DNA of 64,000 nucleotides from an uncultured Lachnospiraceae bacterium. Lineage in GTDB: Bacteria > Bacillota > Clostridia > Lachnospirales > Lachnospiraceae. The stretch is from positions 1 through 64,000 of the forward strand of contig CACYHD010000006.1 of the NCBI GenBank assembly GCA_902774125.1, read 5' to 3'. The notes beneath the pieces were generated by a model. That model worked only from the letters and a program-made list of their open reading frames with translations, did not search any database and was not told where the DNA came from. Each line of letters opens with the position of its first letter. Positions within the stretch are counted from its first letter, which is position 1. Below are positions 34,936 through 43,198 of the stretch, in pieces. Position numbers and translations under genes: made by a program.

Positions 34936-36273
34936 ATGGACAACATCAATGCAACAATATGTAACATAATATCTAATTCGCTGTGGGGGGCTGACGAAAA
35001 GATCGACGCTGCGCCGCTTTCTATGGCTGACTGGACTGAGCTCAAGGCCGAGCTCAACAGTCAGACCGTGGCAGGCATCCCTCTAGAGTACATGATGAAC
35101 AACATGGCGCTTGAGGAGGATGTGAAGGCGGACGTCAGCTTGACGGCTTTTGCTCAGGTGGGGGTTTGGACTCGACTTATGGAGGCCCAGCAAAACCTGA
35201 TCAACCTCCTGGCAGATAACGGCATCGACATGGCAGTAATCAAGGGAATTGTCGCAGGCATCAATTATCCTAAACCTGAGTACAGAGCCATGGGCGATGT
35301 TGATTTTTTTGTGCGCAAAAAAGACTTCGTTAGGACATTCCAGCTGCTTATGGACAACGGTTACGAGGCTCCGGACGGGGACTTCATCGCAGCCAAAGAA
35401 ATCAGCGACGACAAGTATCACCACGTGGAACTGACCAAGGACGGAGTAATCTTCGAGCTTCACAAGGCTATGGCCAGTGCAGGAACCGGCCAGGCCTACG
35501 ATGAACACTTCCACAATATAATAGAAGAAAGTCTAGACCGTATCGACCAGATCACGGTGGACCGATACACTATTCCGGTCTTTCCGGCCATGGTGAACGG
35601 CTTGATTTTTATTAGGCATATCATTCAGCATCTGGCAGAAAGCAAAGGTATCGGACTAAGGCACCTTCTCGACTGGATGATGTTCGTCGACCAATATGTA
35701 GATGACAATTATTGGTATGGTGGCACGTTAGACGGGACATCTGCAGCGGGAAGTGGAACGCTAGACGGGACACCCGTTCCAGAAACTGGCACGTTAGACG
35801 GGACACCTGCAGCCAAAAACAGTTTTCAATCTTGCGTCGACAGTATCGGCCTCAAGGATGCAGCAATCGTAATGACACGTATATGCCAGTTACACCTTGG
35901 CTTGTCCACTGAATCGATAACATGGTGCGCTGATGCAGACGAGCAACTATGCGAAGATATTTTTGCAATCATAATGAACGGTGGCAACTTTGGCCGCAAA
36001 AACGCCCAGGAAAACGAAGGCGCCAACGTATTATATAAGAACAAAAGCGTTTTTGGCTTTTTTGCATCGCTACAGGATCTGGGCATCCGCAACTGGACAT
36101 TCGGCAGAAAACACGCCGTGCTCAGACCTTTCGCCTGGCTGTACCAAATCTGCAGATACATAAGGAAAGGGCTTTTCAGAAAACACCCAATCCGCTCTCT
36201 CAGAGAGGACATCGCCAAGAGCAAAGGCAAGCGAACCGTAATAGAACGACTCAACGTAAAAAAAGATGACTAA
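34936..36273 (+). CDS. Nucleotidyltransferase family protein (NTP_transf_5 type)
   Basis: 445 aa. The nucleotidyltransferase core is VIKGIVAGINYPKPEYRAMG then DVDFFVRKKDF, where the D-x-D metal ligands lie; HHVELTKDGVIFELHKAM follows, with a third acidic ligand in FELH. This matches the PF14907-like proteins often found with HPrK-like, PqqD-like and S24/S26 peptidase genes in peptide-maturation cassettes; such genes lie 8 kb downstream. Three 11-residue repeats (GTLDGTP...) are inserted at about residues 262-294. There is no ribosome binding site; a TATTAT 8 bases before the ATG with CTGTCA 18 bases upstream may give a leaderless message. Confidence 0.78.
   Translation: MDNINATICNIISNSLWGADEKIDAAPLSMADWTELKAELNSQTVAGIPLEYMMNNMALEEDVKADVSLTAFAQVGVWTRLMEAQQNLINLLADNGIDMAVIKGIVAGINYPKPEYRAMGDVDFFVRKKDFVRTFQLLMDNGYEAPDGDFIAAKEISDDKYHHVELTKDGVIFELHKAMASAGTGQAYDEHFHNIIEESLDRIDQITVDRYTIPVFPAMVNGLIFIRHIIQHLAESKGIGLRHLLDWMMFVDQYVDDNYWYGGTLDGTSAAGSGTLDGTPVPETGTLDGTPAAKNSFQSCVDSIGLKDAAIVMTRICQLHLGLSTESITWCADADEQLCEDIFAIIMNGGNFGRKNAQENEGANVLYKNKSVFGFFASLQDLGIRNWTFGRKHAVLRPFAWLYQICRYIRKGLFRKHPIRSLREDIAKSKGKRTVIERLNVKKDD
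35721..35819 (+). repeat. Three in-frame 33-bp tandem repeats
   Basis: Units begin at 35721, 35754 and 35787, each with GACGGGACA in the same place. The middle unit contains GGAACG and CGTTCC facing each other. It encodes 3 x 11 residues inside the nucleotidyltransferase gene. Confidence 0.85.
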
Positions 36274-36274
36274 A

Positions 36275-36300
36275 GGCTAGGCATTGACCTAGCCTTTTTT
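36275..36300 (+). terminator. Terminator after the nucleotidyltransferase gene
   Basis: GGCTAGG-CATTGA-CCTAGCC followed by six T. Confidence 0.9.
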
Positions 36301-36404
36301 GCGCCCAGATGGCGAAAAACAACTTAATACACAAGGTGTAAAAATATATTTTTAGTGTCAGTTTTGTAAAAATATAACCACTCCAACACTTAAAAAAAAT
36401 GAGG

Positions 36405-36410
36405 TATAAT
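36405..36410 (+). promoter_or_regulatory. -10 element upstream of the first discoidin-domain protein
   Basis: A perfect TATAAT lies 76 bases before the ATG at 36486. No good -35 hexamer is at 17 bases, so an activator or another start could be used. Confidence 0.4.
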
Positions 36411-36485
36411 ATTAAAAAGTTATGACTCGGTATAGTTATTGAAAAAAAGATTATAACTTTAGTATTACGTGGGAGGAAATGAAAA

Positions 36486-39134
36486 ATGAAACAGATGAAA
36501 AAAACACTTGCTTTTGTTTTAAGTATTGTGATGGTTTTGACATCAATTACTTTTTCAGGAAGCAAAGTAAAAGCGGCAACACTGTCTCAAGATGAGATTG
36601 ACAGTATTGCAGGTAACGGTACAATGACTAACTTAGTACTAAATTCTGCAGTTGAAGCTTATCCTGGTATTGCAGAGGGTAACATAGCTAACATTACTAA
36701 TGGTAGTTTTAGTGGACACGCTGCACTATCTTCAGGATGGGGTTATTCAGGAGAGGCATATGCTGTTTTTGATTTAGGTAATTACTATAAGGCGGAGTCC
36801 TTAGATGAAATCGTTATAGCATATAAGGACTATGCTGATAATGATACAGTTGTAGGTAGAACTTACAATATTCAGTACTCTATGGATGATACTAATTGGG
36901 AGACAAAGTATACTTCTGATACTATCGCAGCGACAGATCTTGAAGATAGTAAAGCTACAGTAAATAATGTGAGTGGTTATACAGGAAACGTAAGATACAT
37001 CAAGATAGATTATCCATCTGTACCAAATTATGGTATTCAGCTTACAGAGATTGCTGTTCTAGCAGCGGACCCAGAATTGGCTCCTATAGATACATGCGCT
37101 GATCCTGCAGCAGTTACTGCAACATCTAATGCTTTTGGACAGATTTCATTTAACATTACAGCAGGTGAGGATCAGGAAGGTTACGTATATTCAGCAACAC
37201 TTGATAGCCCTAATGGAAAACTTCTTAATGCAAGCTGTCAGGCTGGTGTAAATTATACATACGATGGTATAGAAGGTGGCGCGCATACGGTATTCGTTCA
37301 ATCTCATAGTGGAAATGCGATATCACCTGGTATTAGTTCAAATACTGTTACAGTAAATACATATGAAACAAAGGCTGTCGATTCAAATTACAACTATGCA
37401 TTTGGTAAAACTTTCACTTTGGATAGTGGTGCTTCCACAGAAGGAACTGGCAGTGTTACAGATGGTGCAATTGGTACTTCAAATATTGATTATTCGACAG
37501 CATCTAAAGGCAAGGCTGGTTCATGGTTTACTATAGACTTAGGAGATGCTTGGAAAACTACAAGCTTTGAAGCGGTATGTGTGTGGTTTAGATCGGGTGT
37601 TGGTGGAACATATCCAGAACAGGGTGGAATGAAAGTTCAATATTCAACAGATGGAGTAGACTATACAGATGTTGCTACCATAACTCAAAGCGAGTTTACA
37701 GCACAGAAAGGAACTCAGTCTAATCCGTTCAGAATTATGGGTGATGTTTCAGGCGTTACAGATGGTGCAGTACAGTATGTGAGAGTTTATTTCCCTAATG
37801 CTGTAGCATACGGCGCGCAGATTACAGAAATCGGCGTATACGACATAGATGGTGACGCAGAAGAAGCAACCGTAGAAACAGTGGCAGATCCGCTTGGCTT
37901 TACAGCTACTGCAAGTGATTATAATGAAATTGCCGGTACAATTACAGCAGACGTTGACCAGGAGGATTATACATATAATGTTTATTTAGATGGTGACTTG
38001 GCGGCAGAAGGATTGCCAGCTGGTCCATATATTTTAGATGGCGTTGAAGCAGGAACATATGATGTAACAGTTAAGTCATACAAAGATGGATTTACTTCTA
38101 CAGGCTTAACAGTATCAGATGTAACAGTTGCTGATGGCTTTACATATTCTGCTACAACAGGCACAGGCGTTTACGGTGACGTAAGTGATTACGGAATGAA
38201 CCTAGTAACTAAAAACGGTGCTACAATTTCTGGAGTAACTGCTACTGCATCAAATGGCAATGCTACTAATGCTATTGATGGCAATGCAGGTACACGTTGG
38301 GAAGCTTCAGCAAATGATCCTCAGTGGATTAAGGTTGACCTAGGTTCTGTTAAGACAGTAAAAGCAATCGAAGCTTGGTGGGAGACAGCAAGCTCAAAAG
38401 ATTACAATGTTAAAGTTTCAACTGATGACAACACATACAAGTCAGTTGCATTAGTTAGAGGTGCGGCATCAGGAGCTAACAGAAGAGATACAGTTGTTTT
38501 GACTAATGCAGTAAACGCTAGATATGTAATGATTTATGCTACATCAAGAACTACAAACTGGGGACATTCAATTTATGAATTGGCTATTTATGACGGTCAG
38601 GAAGTTCCAGAAAACTATATTGATGTAACAGACTACAAGGCTACAGAAGAAGCTACAGCTCCAACAGCTCCAGCAGGCAAAATTTTCGCAGGTTGGTTCG
38701 AGGATTCTGAGTTCACAACACCATACACAGCAACTACAGGTTATGCTTATGCTAAGTTTATTGACGAAGATGTTTTGACTGTGAAGGCACAGACAAAGAA
38801 TGTAGATGGAAATGATGTAGCTATCAGATTTGTTAGTACAATCGATGAAGGCGTTGATTATCAGGAAGTCGGATTTAAGTTTACAGGAACATACGGAGAT
38901 AGTATAATATCAGAGAAGACTAAATCTTGTCAGTATGTGTATTCAAAGATTACAGCTGCTGGTCAGGAAGTTCTACCAACATCATATAGTGATGACTCTG
39001 CATATTTCTTTACTTACGCAGTTAAGAACCTAGCTAATGATTCTACTTGGAAGGTAACACCATATTTTGTTACACCAGATGGAACAACAGTGTTAGGTAC
39101 AGAGAATTCATTCGAAACAACTTACAACGAGTAG
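36486..39134 (+). CDS. Large secreted protein with three discoidin (F5/8 type C) domains
   Basis: 882 aa. A signal peptide (LAFVLSIVMVLTSITFSGSK, cleavage after VKA) is followed by discoidin-like domains at about 40-195, 300-460 and 565-705, separated by fibronectin-III-like spacers (about 205-295 and 470-550). The C-terminal ~175 residues, starting near GKIFAGWFEDSEFTTPY, combine a Listeria-Bacteroides (Flg_new)-like repeat with an unnamed domain that is also at the end of the protein at 39633. Likely binds carbohydrate or the cell surface; no catalytic domain or anchor motif seen. The ribosome binding site of the next gene, a 38-aa peptide, overlaps its stop codon. Confidence 0.85.
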   Translation: MKQMKKTLAFVLSIVMVLTSITFSGSKVKAATLSQDEIDSIAGNGTMTNLVLNSAVEAYPGIAEGNIANITNGSFSGHAALSSGWGYSGEAYAVFDLGNYYKAESLDEIVIAYKDYADNDTVVGRTYNIQYSMDDTNWETKYTSDTIAATDLEDSKATVNNVSGYTGNVRYIKIDYPSVPNYGIQLTEIAVLAADPELAPIDTCADPAAVTATSNAFGQISFNITAGEDQEGYVYSATLDSPNGKLLNASCQAGVNYTYDGIEGGAHTVFVQSHSGNAISPGISSNTVTVNTYETKAVDSNYNYAFGKTFTLDSGASTEGTGSVTDGAIGTSNIDYSTASKGKAGSWFTIDLGDAWKTTSFEAVCVWFRSGVGGTYPEQGGMKVQYSTDGVDYTDVATITQSEFTAQKGTQSNPFRIMGDVSGVTDGAVQYVRVYFPNAVAYGAQITEIGVYDIDGDAEEATVETVADPLGFTATASDYNEIAGTITADVDQEDYTYNVYLDGDLAAEGLPAGPYILDGVEAGTYDVTVKSYKDGFTSTGLTVSDVTVADGFTYSATTGTGVYGDVSDYGMNLVTKNGATISGVTATASNGNATNAIDGNAGTRWEASANDPQWIKVDLGSVKTVKAIEAWWETASSKDYNVKVSTDDNTYKSVALVRGAASGANRRDTVVLTNAVNARYVMIYATSRTTNWGHSIYELAIYDGQEVPENYIDVTDYKATEEATAPTAPAGKIFAGWFEDSEFTTPYTATTGYAYAKFIDEDVLTVKAQTKNVDGNDVAIRFVSTIDEGVDYQEVGFKFTGTYGDSIISEKTKSCQYVYSKITAAGQEVLPTSYSDDSAYFFTYAVKNLANDSTWKVTPYFVTPDGTTVLGTENSFETTYNE

Positions 39135-39144
39135 GAGGATTAAG

Positions 39145-39261
39145 ATGGCTCAGTATGAAGACCCTGAAATGGAATTATTCGACGACAAACAAATAGTAGT
39201 AGGTGTTCCACCTATTAAAAGTGGCGATGATGATCCGGGGTTTGGGCCTTTGATCGGTTAA
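39145..39261 (+). CDS. Putative precursor peptide 1 (38 aa)
   Basis: Peptide MAQYEDPEMELF... ending in PPIKSGDDDPGFGPLIG. AGGAGG (39133-39138) lies 6 bases before the ATG and overlaps the upstream stop. It shares the N-terminal YxDPExE motif and the IKSG block with the two peptides at 39300 and 42382. Its last 10 residues, DDPGFGPLIG, nearly match the last 10, DDQGFGKLIG, of the membrane protein at 42599. YxxP motifs in leaders are what PqqD-like RRE domains bind in several peptide systems, and a PqqD-like gene lies 4.7 kb downstream. I infer a leader (to IKSG) and an acidic, glycine-containing tail as the product. Confidence 0.7.
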   Translation: MAQYEDPEMELFDDKQIVVGVPPIKSGDDDPGFGPLIG

Positions 39262-39299
39262 TGTAAGTTTTGATTATACTAAGAAAGAGGGTATTAAAG

Positions 39300-39443
39300 A
39301 TGAAAAAGTTTTATAAAGATCCAGAAGCTGAAATTTTGATTTTAGAAGCATCTGTTAGCACATATATTAAAAGTGGCGAATTGGATGGAGATAATTTTGA
39401 TAACGGCGATGGGGAAGATATCGGTTCACTATTAGGTGACTAG
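39300..39443 (+). CDS. Putative precursor peptide 2 (47 aa)
   Basis: Begins MKKFYKDPEAEILILEASVS and continues TYIKSGELDGDNF, ending NGDGEDIGSLLGD. AGAGGG lies 8 bases before the ATG. Its first 25 residues are very close to the peptide at 42382 (YxDPEAE[IL]L[IL]LEASV, then IKSG). The tail NFDNGDGEDIGSLLGD resembles an internal stretch of the membrane protein at 42599 (SFDSGDGDDIGDLVGD). The Asp/Gly/Asn pattern also recalls calcium-binding loops. A terminator follows 24 bases after the stop, so it closes the unit that begins at 36486. Confidence 0.75.
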   Translation: MKKFYKDPEAEILILEASVSTYIKSGELDGDNFDNGDGEDIGSLLGD

Positions 39444-39467
39444 GTTACAGTTTTAATAAATACTAAA

Positions 39468-39497
39468 AGCACTACATGATAAATGTGGTGCTTTTTT
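39468..39497 (+). terminator. Terminator after peptide 2
   Basis: A 10-bp stem, AGCACTACAT with ATGTGGTGCT (one T-G pair), 5-base loop, then a run of T. Confidence 0.9.
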
Positions 39498-39559
39498 GTT
39501 GAAATAAAAAATAGACACCTCCAAAAAATAGAAATGCTTAAACGGTGTTTAATATATGA

Positions 39560-39565
39560 TAAAAT
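39560..39565 (+). promoter_or_regulatory. Extended -10 upstream of the second discoidin-domain protein
   Basis: TGATAAAAT (TAAAAT at 39560-39565) is 68 bases before the ATG. The -35 position is weak. The same TGATAAAATG occurs before the subtilase gene, and both have ACACCTCC 41-45 bases upstream. Confidence 0.4.
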
Positions 39566-39632
39566 GAGAGTAACTGTAATAGTGCATTTTTTGATGTGCA
39601 AAAATGCAACGATATTAAGGAGGTAATTCATT

Positions 39633-42305
39633 ATGAAACTTACTAAATTTAGCAAGAAAATAATTGCTATAGTTAGTGCTTTTGCAATGATTATTGCGGG
39701 AATAGTATATGTACCGAACACTGCAAAGGCGGATGATTATTCAGCATTGACGTTTACTGATATTACAAATAACGCCAATAATGAGTTTAATCAGAATTTG
39801 AAAGGTTCACAAAAAGCCATTAATGCAGGAAGTACATTTAGTACATTAAATGTATGCCAGTATCAGAATGCAGGCTTTAGTGAATTGTATATCGCAGGAC
39901 CATGGAGTGCCGCTGGCTTAGCAGCAACAGTTAACGGAGTTGCTGATAGTGTAACAGTAGAAGGCGCTGGTCTTAGAATTTATAATGCGGCTGATTATCT
40001 AACAAAGAGATACAATGTTATTAAAGTTACAACAACTGACGGAACAGATGGAGAAATTATTATTTTCTGTCCAGAAATTCCGGATGAAGAACCTAGTTCA
40101 GAAGGTCCTGATACACCAACAGTTACAGCAGAACCTACAACTACAACTGAGGCAACTACAGCTGAACCAACAACAGCAAGTGCTTGGGTAGAAATTGGTG
40201 GAGGTGCTGCTAATCAGTGGTACTACAATAATGAAACAAAACAAAATATTTCTAATGTAGTAAATATTCAGCATCCAGGTTGGGCTGATGAAGATGGTGT
40301 ATACATTACAGTTCCTGCAGGTATTTCACAGGTTGATGTTAATGGCGTTACACAAGGTGTTGCTGCCATTGATGGCGCAGGTTTTGTAGTATACTTGTCA
40401 GCGTTAACTAAGAAGATAAATGAAGTAACAGTTACTCAAGGATTAGGCACTTCAAAAATTCAGATTAAAAATGAAAACGGATCAGATGATCCAACAGAAG
40501 AGCCTTCAGAAGAGCCTTCAGTAGAACCTTCAACAGAGGCTCCATCAGAGTCATCAGAGACTCCATCAGAAGAGCCACAGCAGGAATGGATTTCAGCTTT
40601 AGGAAAGTGGGTTCACCGTCAAGCAGATGGTTCATTTATATATGAAGATGGTGCTGACTATAATGCAGTACAGGGTATTACAGCACTTTGGTCTGGCAAC
40701 GGAGCAGAAGTAGAAGTAAGTAACGATACAGCTGATTTATACACATTGCCTATTAATGTTATAAGAAGTGCTCAAGGTGATTGGTCTACTCAGGTACATA
40801 TCAATAAAGAAGGCCTTGATACTACAAAAGTTTATGATGTCACATTGAAGGCTGGTGATACAACAGTATATGAAGGTACTGCAGCAAATGTTGCAGCTTT
40901 TAGAACAACAGTTAACTTGGCAGGCAAACTTGCTGTAGGTCAGACAACTTTAACACTTGAAGTTGAAGAACAACAGATGCCACCAGAACCAGAGGTTCAA
41001 AATATAACAATCAATCCACTTACTGCAGATATTCAAGCTAATCATAACATTTGGGCTAATTGGACTAATCCAACAGGAACAACAAAAGCTTACGTTTATT
41101 TGGAGCAGGTGGACAATGCCCACGCAGCGGCTCTATTGAATAATGCATGGATTTTCAATGACAATGCAGCTCAACCTATGGTTGGTGTTGATAAAGTTGC
41201 TCAAACTAGAGATGGCAGTGTTGTAATAGAAGAAGGACAAACATATACTCTCATTGTTGAGTCTTACGATGCTTGGAATAGACAGACAGGTTATGGTGAG
41301 GTTGAAATCACAATTCCAGGACTTACACCAGAGGAAAGAGAAGTTCAAGAATATTTAGCTAAGATTAATACTACTGAAAACTTAGCTCTAGGTAAAACAC
41401 CAATTGTAGCAGAAGGAAATAATGAAAATACTGCAAACAATATCGTAGATGGTAACAATGGTTCTAGATGGCAAGCTAATAAAGCGATTGACAACACTTA
41501 CTTTGGTGTTGATTTGGGAGCATTGTACTCAATTGATAAGGTTCTTGTAAGTTGGGAAGCATCTAATGCTACTTCTTACGAAATATATGCAGCTGGAAAT
41601 GATGGTGTATATGGTGATACACCTGTGGCTACAGTTTCGGGCTTAGATAACAACAAGGCAGTTGTTAAATTGTCTAAGAATATAGGTGCAGAAGCTAGAT
41701 ATATCAAGGTAGTTGTTACTGGATGGAGTGGAAATGCTTCGGGATATGGTATTTCACCTTACGAACTTGCTGTATTTGGTACACAAGAAGGCTTCTATGA
41801 TGTTTCAGAGTACAAGTCAACAACACCTTATACTTATCCAACAGAAGAAGGCAAAATCTTCGCTGGATGGTTTACAGATGATACATGTACTACACCATAC
41901 ACAGGAACAACTGGTAATGCATACGCTAAGTTCATCGATGCTAAGGTACTAACAGTTAAGTTCCAGAACAAGAATGATGGAACTGCAGTACGTTTCCTAA
42001 GTACAATTGATGACAGCGACTATAATAAGGTTGGTTTCATCTTCACAGGTACATATGGAAATGCAACTATAACTGAAAAGACTAAAGAATGTAATTATGT
42101 ATATTCTAGTATTGTGGCGGCTGGTGTTACTGAAACTGCTTCAGAAGCATTTGAAAATAATGATTCAGCATACTTCTTTACATATGTTGTAAAGGGTATG
42201 GATCCAGAAGTGACTTCTAGAACATTTAATGTTAAAGCTTTCTATGAGACTCTAGATGGAACAACAGTAATAGGACCTGCAAACAATTATCCTCCACAGG
42301 TATAA
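39633..42305 (+). CDS. Large secreted protein with discoidin domain and shared C-terminal region
   Basis: 890 aa. A signal peptide (IIAIVSAFAMIIAGIVYVPN, cleavage near AKA) is followed by two related ~95-residue beta domains (about 35-145 and 185-285), Thr/Glu/Pro/Ser-rich linkers (EEPSEEPSVEPSTEAPSESS), two further beta domains (about 320-450 and 455-570), one discoidin domain (about 580-715) and the same C-terminal region as the protein at 36486 (GKIFAGWFTDDTCTTPYTGT, then VRFLSTIDDSDYNKVGFIFT). No anchor motif. AAGGAGG precedes the ATG. It is followed by another precursor-like peptide, repeating the arrangement of the previous unit. Confidence 0.82.
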   Translation: MKLTKFSKKIIAIVSAFAMIIAGIVYVPNTAKADDYSALTFTDITNNANNEFNQNLKGSQKAINAGSTFSTLNVCQYQNAGFSELYIAGPWSAAGLAATVNGVADSVTVEGAGLRIYNAADYLTKRYNVIKVTTTDGTDGEIIIFCPEIPDEEPSSEGPDTPTVTAEPTTTTEATTAEPTTASAWVEIGGGAANQWYYNNETKQNISNVVNIQHPGWADEDGVYITVPAGISQVDVNGVTQGVAAIDGAGFVVYLSALTKKINEVTVTQGLGTSKIQIKNENGSDDPTEEPSEEPSVEPSTEAPSESSETPSEEPQQEWISALGKWVHRQADGSFIYEDGADYNAVQGITALWSGNGAEVEVSNDTADLYTLPINVIRSAQGDWSTQVHINKEGLDTTKVYDVTLKAGDTTVYEGTAANVAAFRTTVNLAGKLAVGQTTLTLEVEEQQMPPEPEVQNITINPLTADIQANHNIWANWTNPTGTTKAYVYLEQVDNAHAAALLNNAWIFNDNAAQPMVGVDKVAQTRDGSVVIEEGQTYTLIVESYDAWNRQTGYGEVEITIPGLTPEEREVQEYLAKINTTENLALGKTPIVAEGNNENTANNIVDGNNGSRWQANKAIDNTYFGVDLGALYSIDKVLVSWEASNATSYEIYAAGNDGVYGDTPVATVSGLDNNKAVVKLSKNIGAEARYIKVVVTGWSGNASGYGISPYELAVFGTQEGFYDVSEYKSTTPYTYPTEEGKIFAGWFTDDTCTTPYTGTTGNAYAKFIDAKVLTVKFQNKNDGTAVRFLSTIDDSDYNKVGFIFTGTYGNATITEKTKECNYVYSSIVAAGVTETASEAFENNDSAYFFTYVVKGMDPEVTSRTFNVKAFYETLDGTTVIGPANNYPPQV

Positions 42306-42381
42306 TTGCTAGGAATTATTATTCAGACATATAGAGTATTAGTTATAAATGTTAAATAGGTTATATATAGGAGGAGTTAAT

Positions 42382-42522
42382 ATGAAAAAGTATTATATAG
42401 ATCCAGAAGCTGAACTACTATTGCTTGAAGCTTCTGTTCAGACAATTATTAAAAGCGGAGGAGTAGATGAAAACATGAATGATCATGATAATGATTCTAT
42501 TGATGATCTACTAAATCCATAA
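42382..42522 (+). CDS. Putative precursor peptide 3 (46 aa)
   Basis: Begins MKKYYIDPEAELLLLEASVQ and continues TIIKSGGVDENMN, ending DHDNDSIDDLLNP. GGAGGAG lies 5 bases before the ATG. The leader is nearly the same as that of peptide 2, while the acidic tail differs, the usual pattern of precursor peptides with conserved leaders and variable cores. It is followed 9 bases later by a strong terminator whose stem shares AGCACCAC/GTGGTGCT with the one after peptide 2. Confidence 0.75.
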   Translation: MKKYYIDPEAELLLLEASVQTIIKSGGVDENMNDHDNDSIDDLLNP

Positions 42523-42531
42523 AAAAAGATA

Positions 42532-42568
42532 AACAAGCACCACTTAATTGTGGTGCTTGTTTTTTTTA
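42532..42568 (+). terminator. Terminator after peptide 3
   Basis: A 12-bp perfect stem, AACAAGCACCAC with GTGGTGCTTGTT, 6-base loop, long T run. Confidence 0.92.
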
Positions 42569-42598
42569 TATGCTATTATAATAGCGAGGTGATTTATT

Positions 42599-43198
42599 AT
42601 GGATAAGAAAAAAACGATTACAATTTGTAGTATTGTTACAGCAATAGTTATTATTGCGGTGGCTATTTTTTGCATTGCTAGATGCGGCAAGAAAAACGGC
42701 ACAACTAAAGAAACAACAGCAACTAAATATATTGAAATAACTGATAAGGCTGGCAAGGTTGTAGAGACAAAGAAGGTTATTATTAAAGGTAAGAATGGAG
42801 AAGAGACTGTTATAGTTGAGGATGTCAATGACAGTTTTGATTCTGGTGACGGCGATGATATCGGCGACTTAGTAGGCGACAGTGACCAGAAGTCTGATTC
42901 TAAAACTGGCAAAAAAACAAATAAGAAGTCATCAAATTCTTCTAACAAAAAGTCAGGCAAGAGCTCTGCATCAAATTCTTCTGATAAGAAATCTGATGAT
43001 GGTTCTGTGACCACTAAGAGTAATGATTCCAAAAAGGAGAGTGGCGATTCATCTGATGACAAGAAAAAAGATGACAAGGAGGAGACTACTAAGAAGAAGG
43101 ATGATGACAAAAAGCCAGAAACTACTAAAAAACATCAATCAAATTATGATGTAAAAGATAAAGATGATGATCAGGGATTTGGTAAGTTAATTGGATAA
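42599..43198 (+). CDS. Single-pass membrane protein carrying peptide-like C-terminal motifs
   Basis: 199 aa. One membrane segment (ITICSIVTAIVIIAVAIFCI, about residues 7-26) with a short cytoplasmic N-terminus, then an exposed region. Residues about 79-94 (SFDSGDGDDIGDLVGD) resemble the tail of peptide 2. A long Lys/Ser/Asp low-complexity stretch (about 98-180) follows, and the last 14 residues (DKDDDQGFGKLIG at the end) match the tail of peptide 1. A TATAAT (42577-42582) lies just upstream, and GAGGTG precedes the ATG. The HPrK-like gene starts with TTG inside its last codons. Possibly the membrane docking partner or another substrate of the maturation machinery. Confidence 0.75.
   Translation: MDKKKTITICSIVTAIVIIAVAIFCIARCGKKNGTTKETTATKYIEITDKAGKVVETKKVIIKGKNGEETVIVEDVNDSFDSGDGDDIGDLVGDSDQKSDSKTGKKTNKKSSNSSNKKSGKSSASNSSDKKSDDGSVTTKSNDSKKESGDSSDDKKKDDKEETTKKKDDDKKPETTKKHQSNYDVKDKDDDQGFGKLIG

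Noticed and set aside
36405-36485. Riboswitch leader before the first discoidin-domain gene
   Set aside because: The leader is short, AT-rich and without a convincing aptamer or terminator.
42544-43110. 188-aa minus-strand ORF opposite the membrane protein at 42599
   Set aside because: Ser/Leu-rich mirror of a Lys/Asp/Ser-rich gene; no ribosome binding site, covers the terminator, and the plus-strand protein has motifs shared with neighbours.
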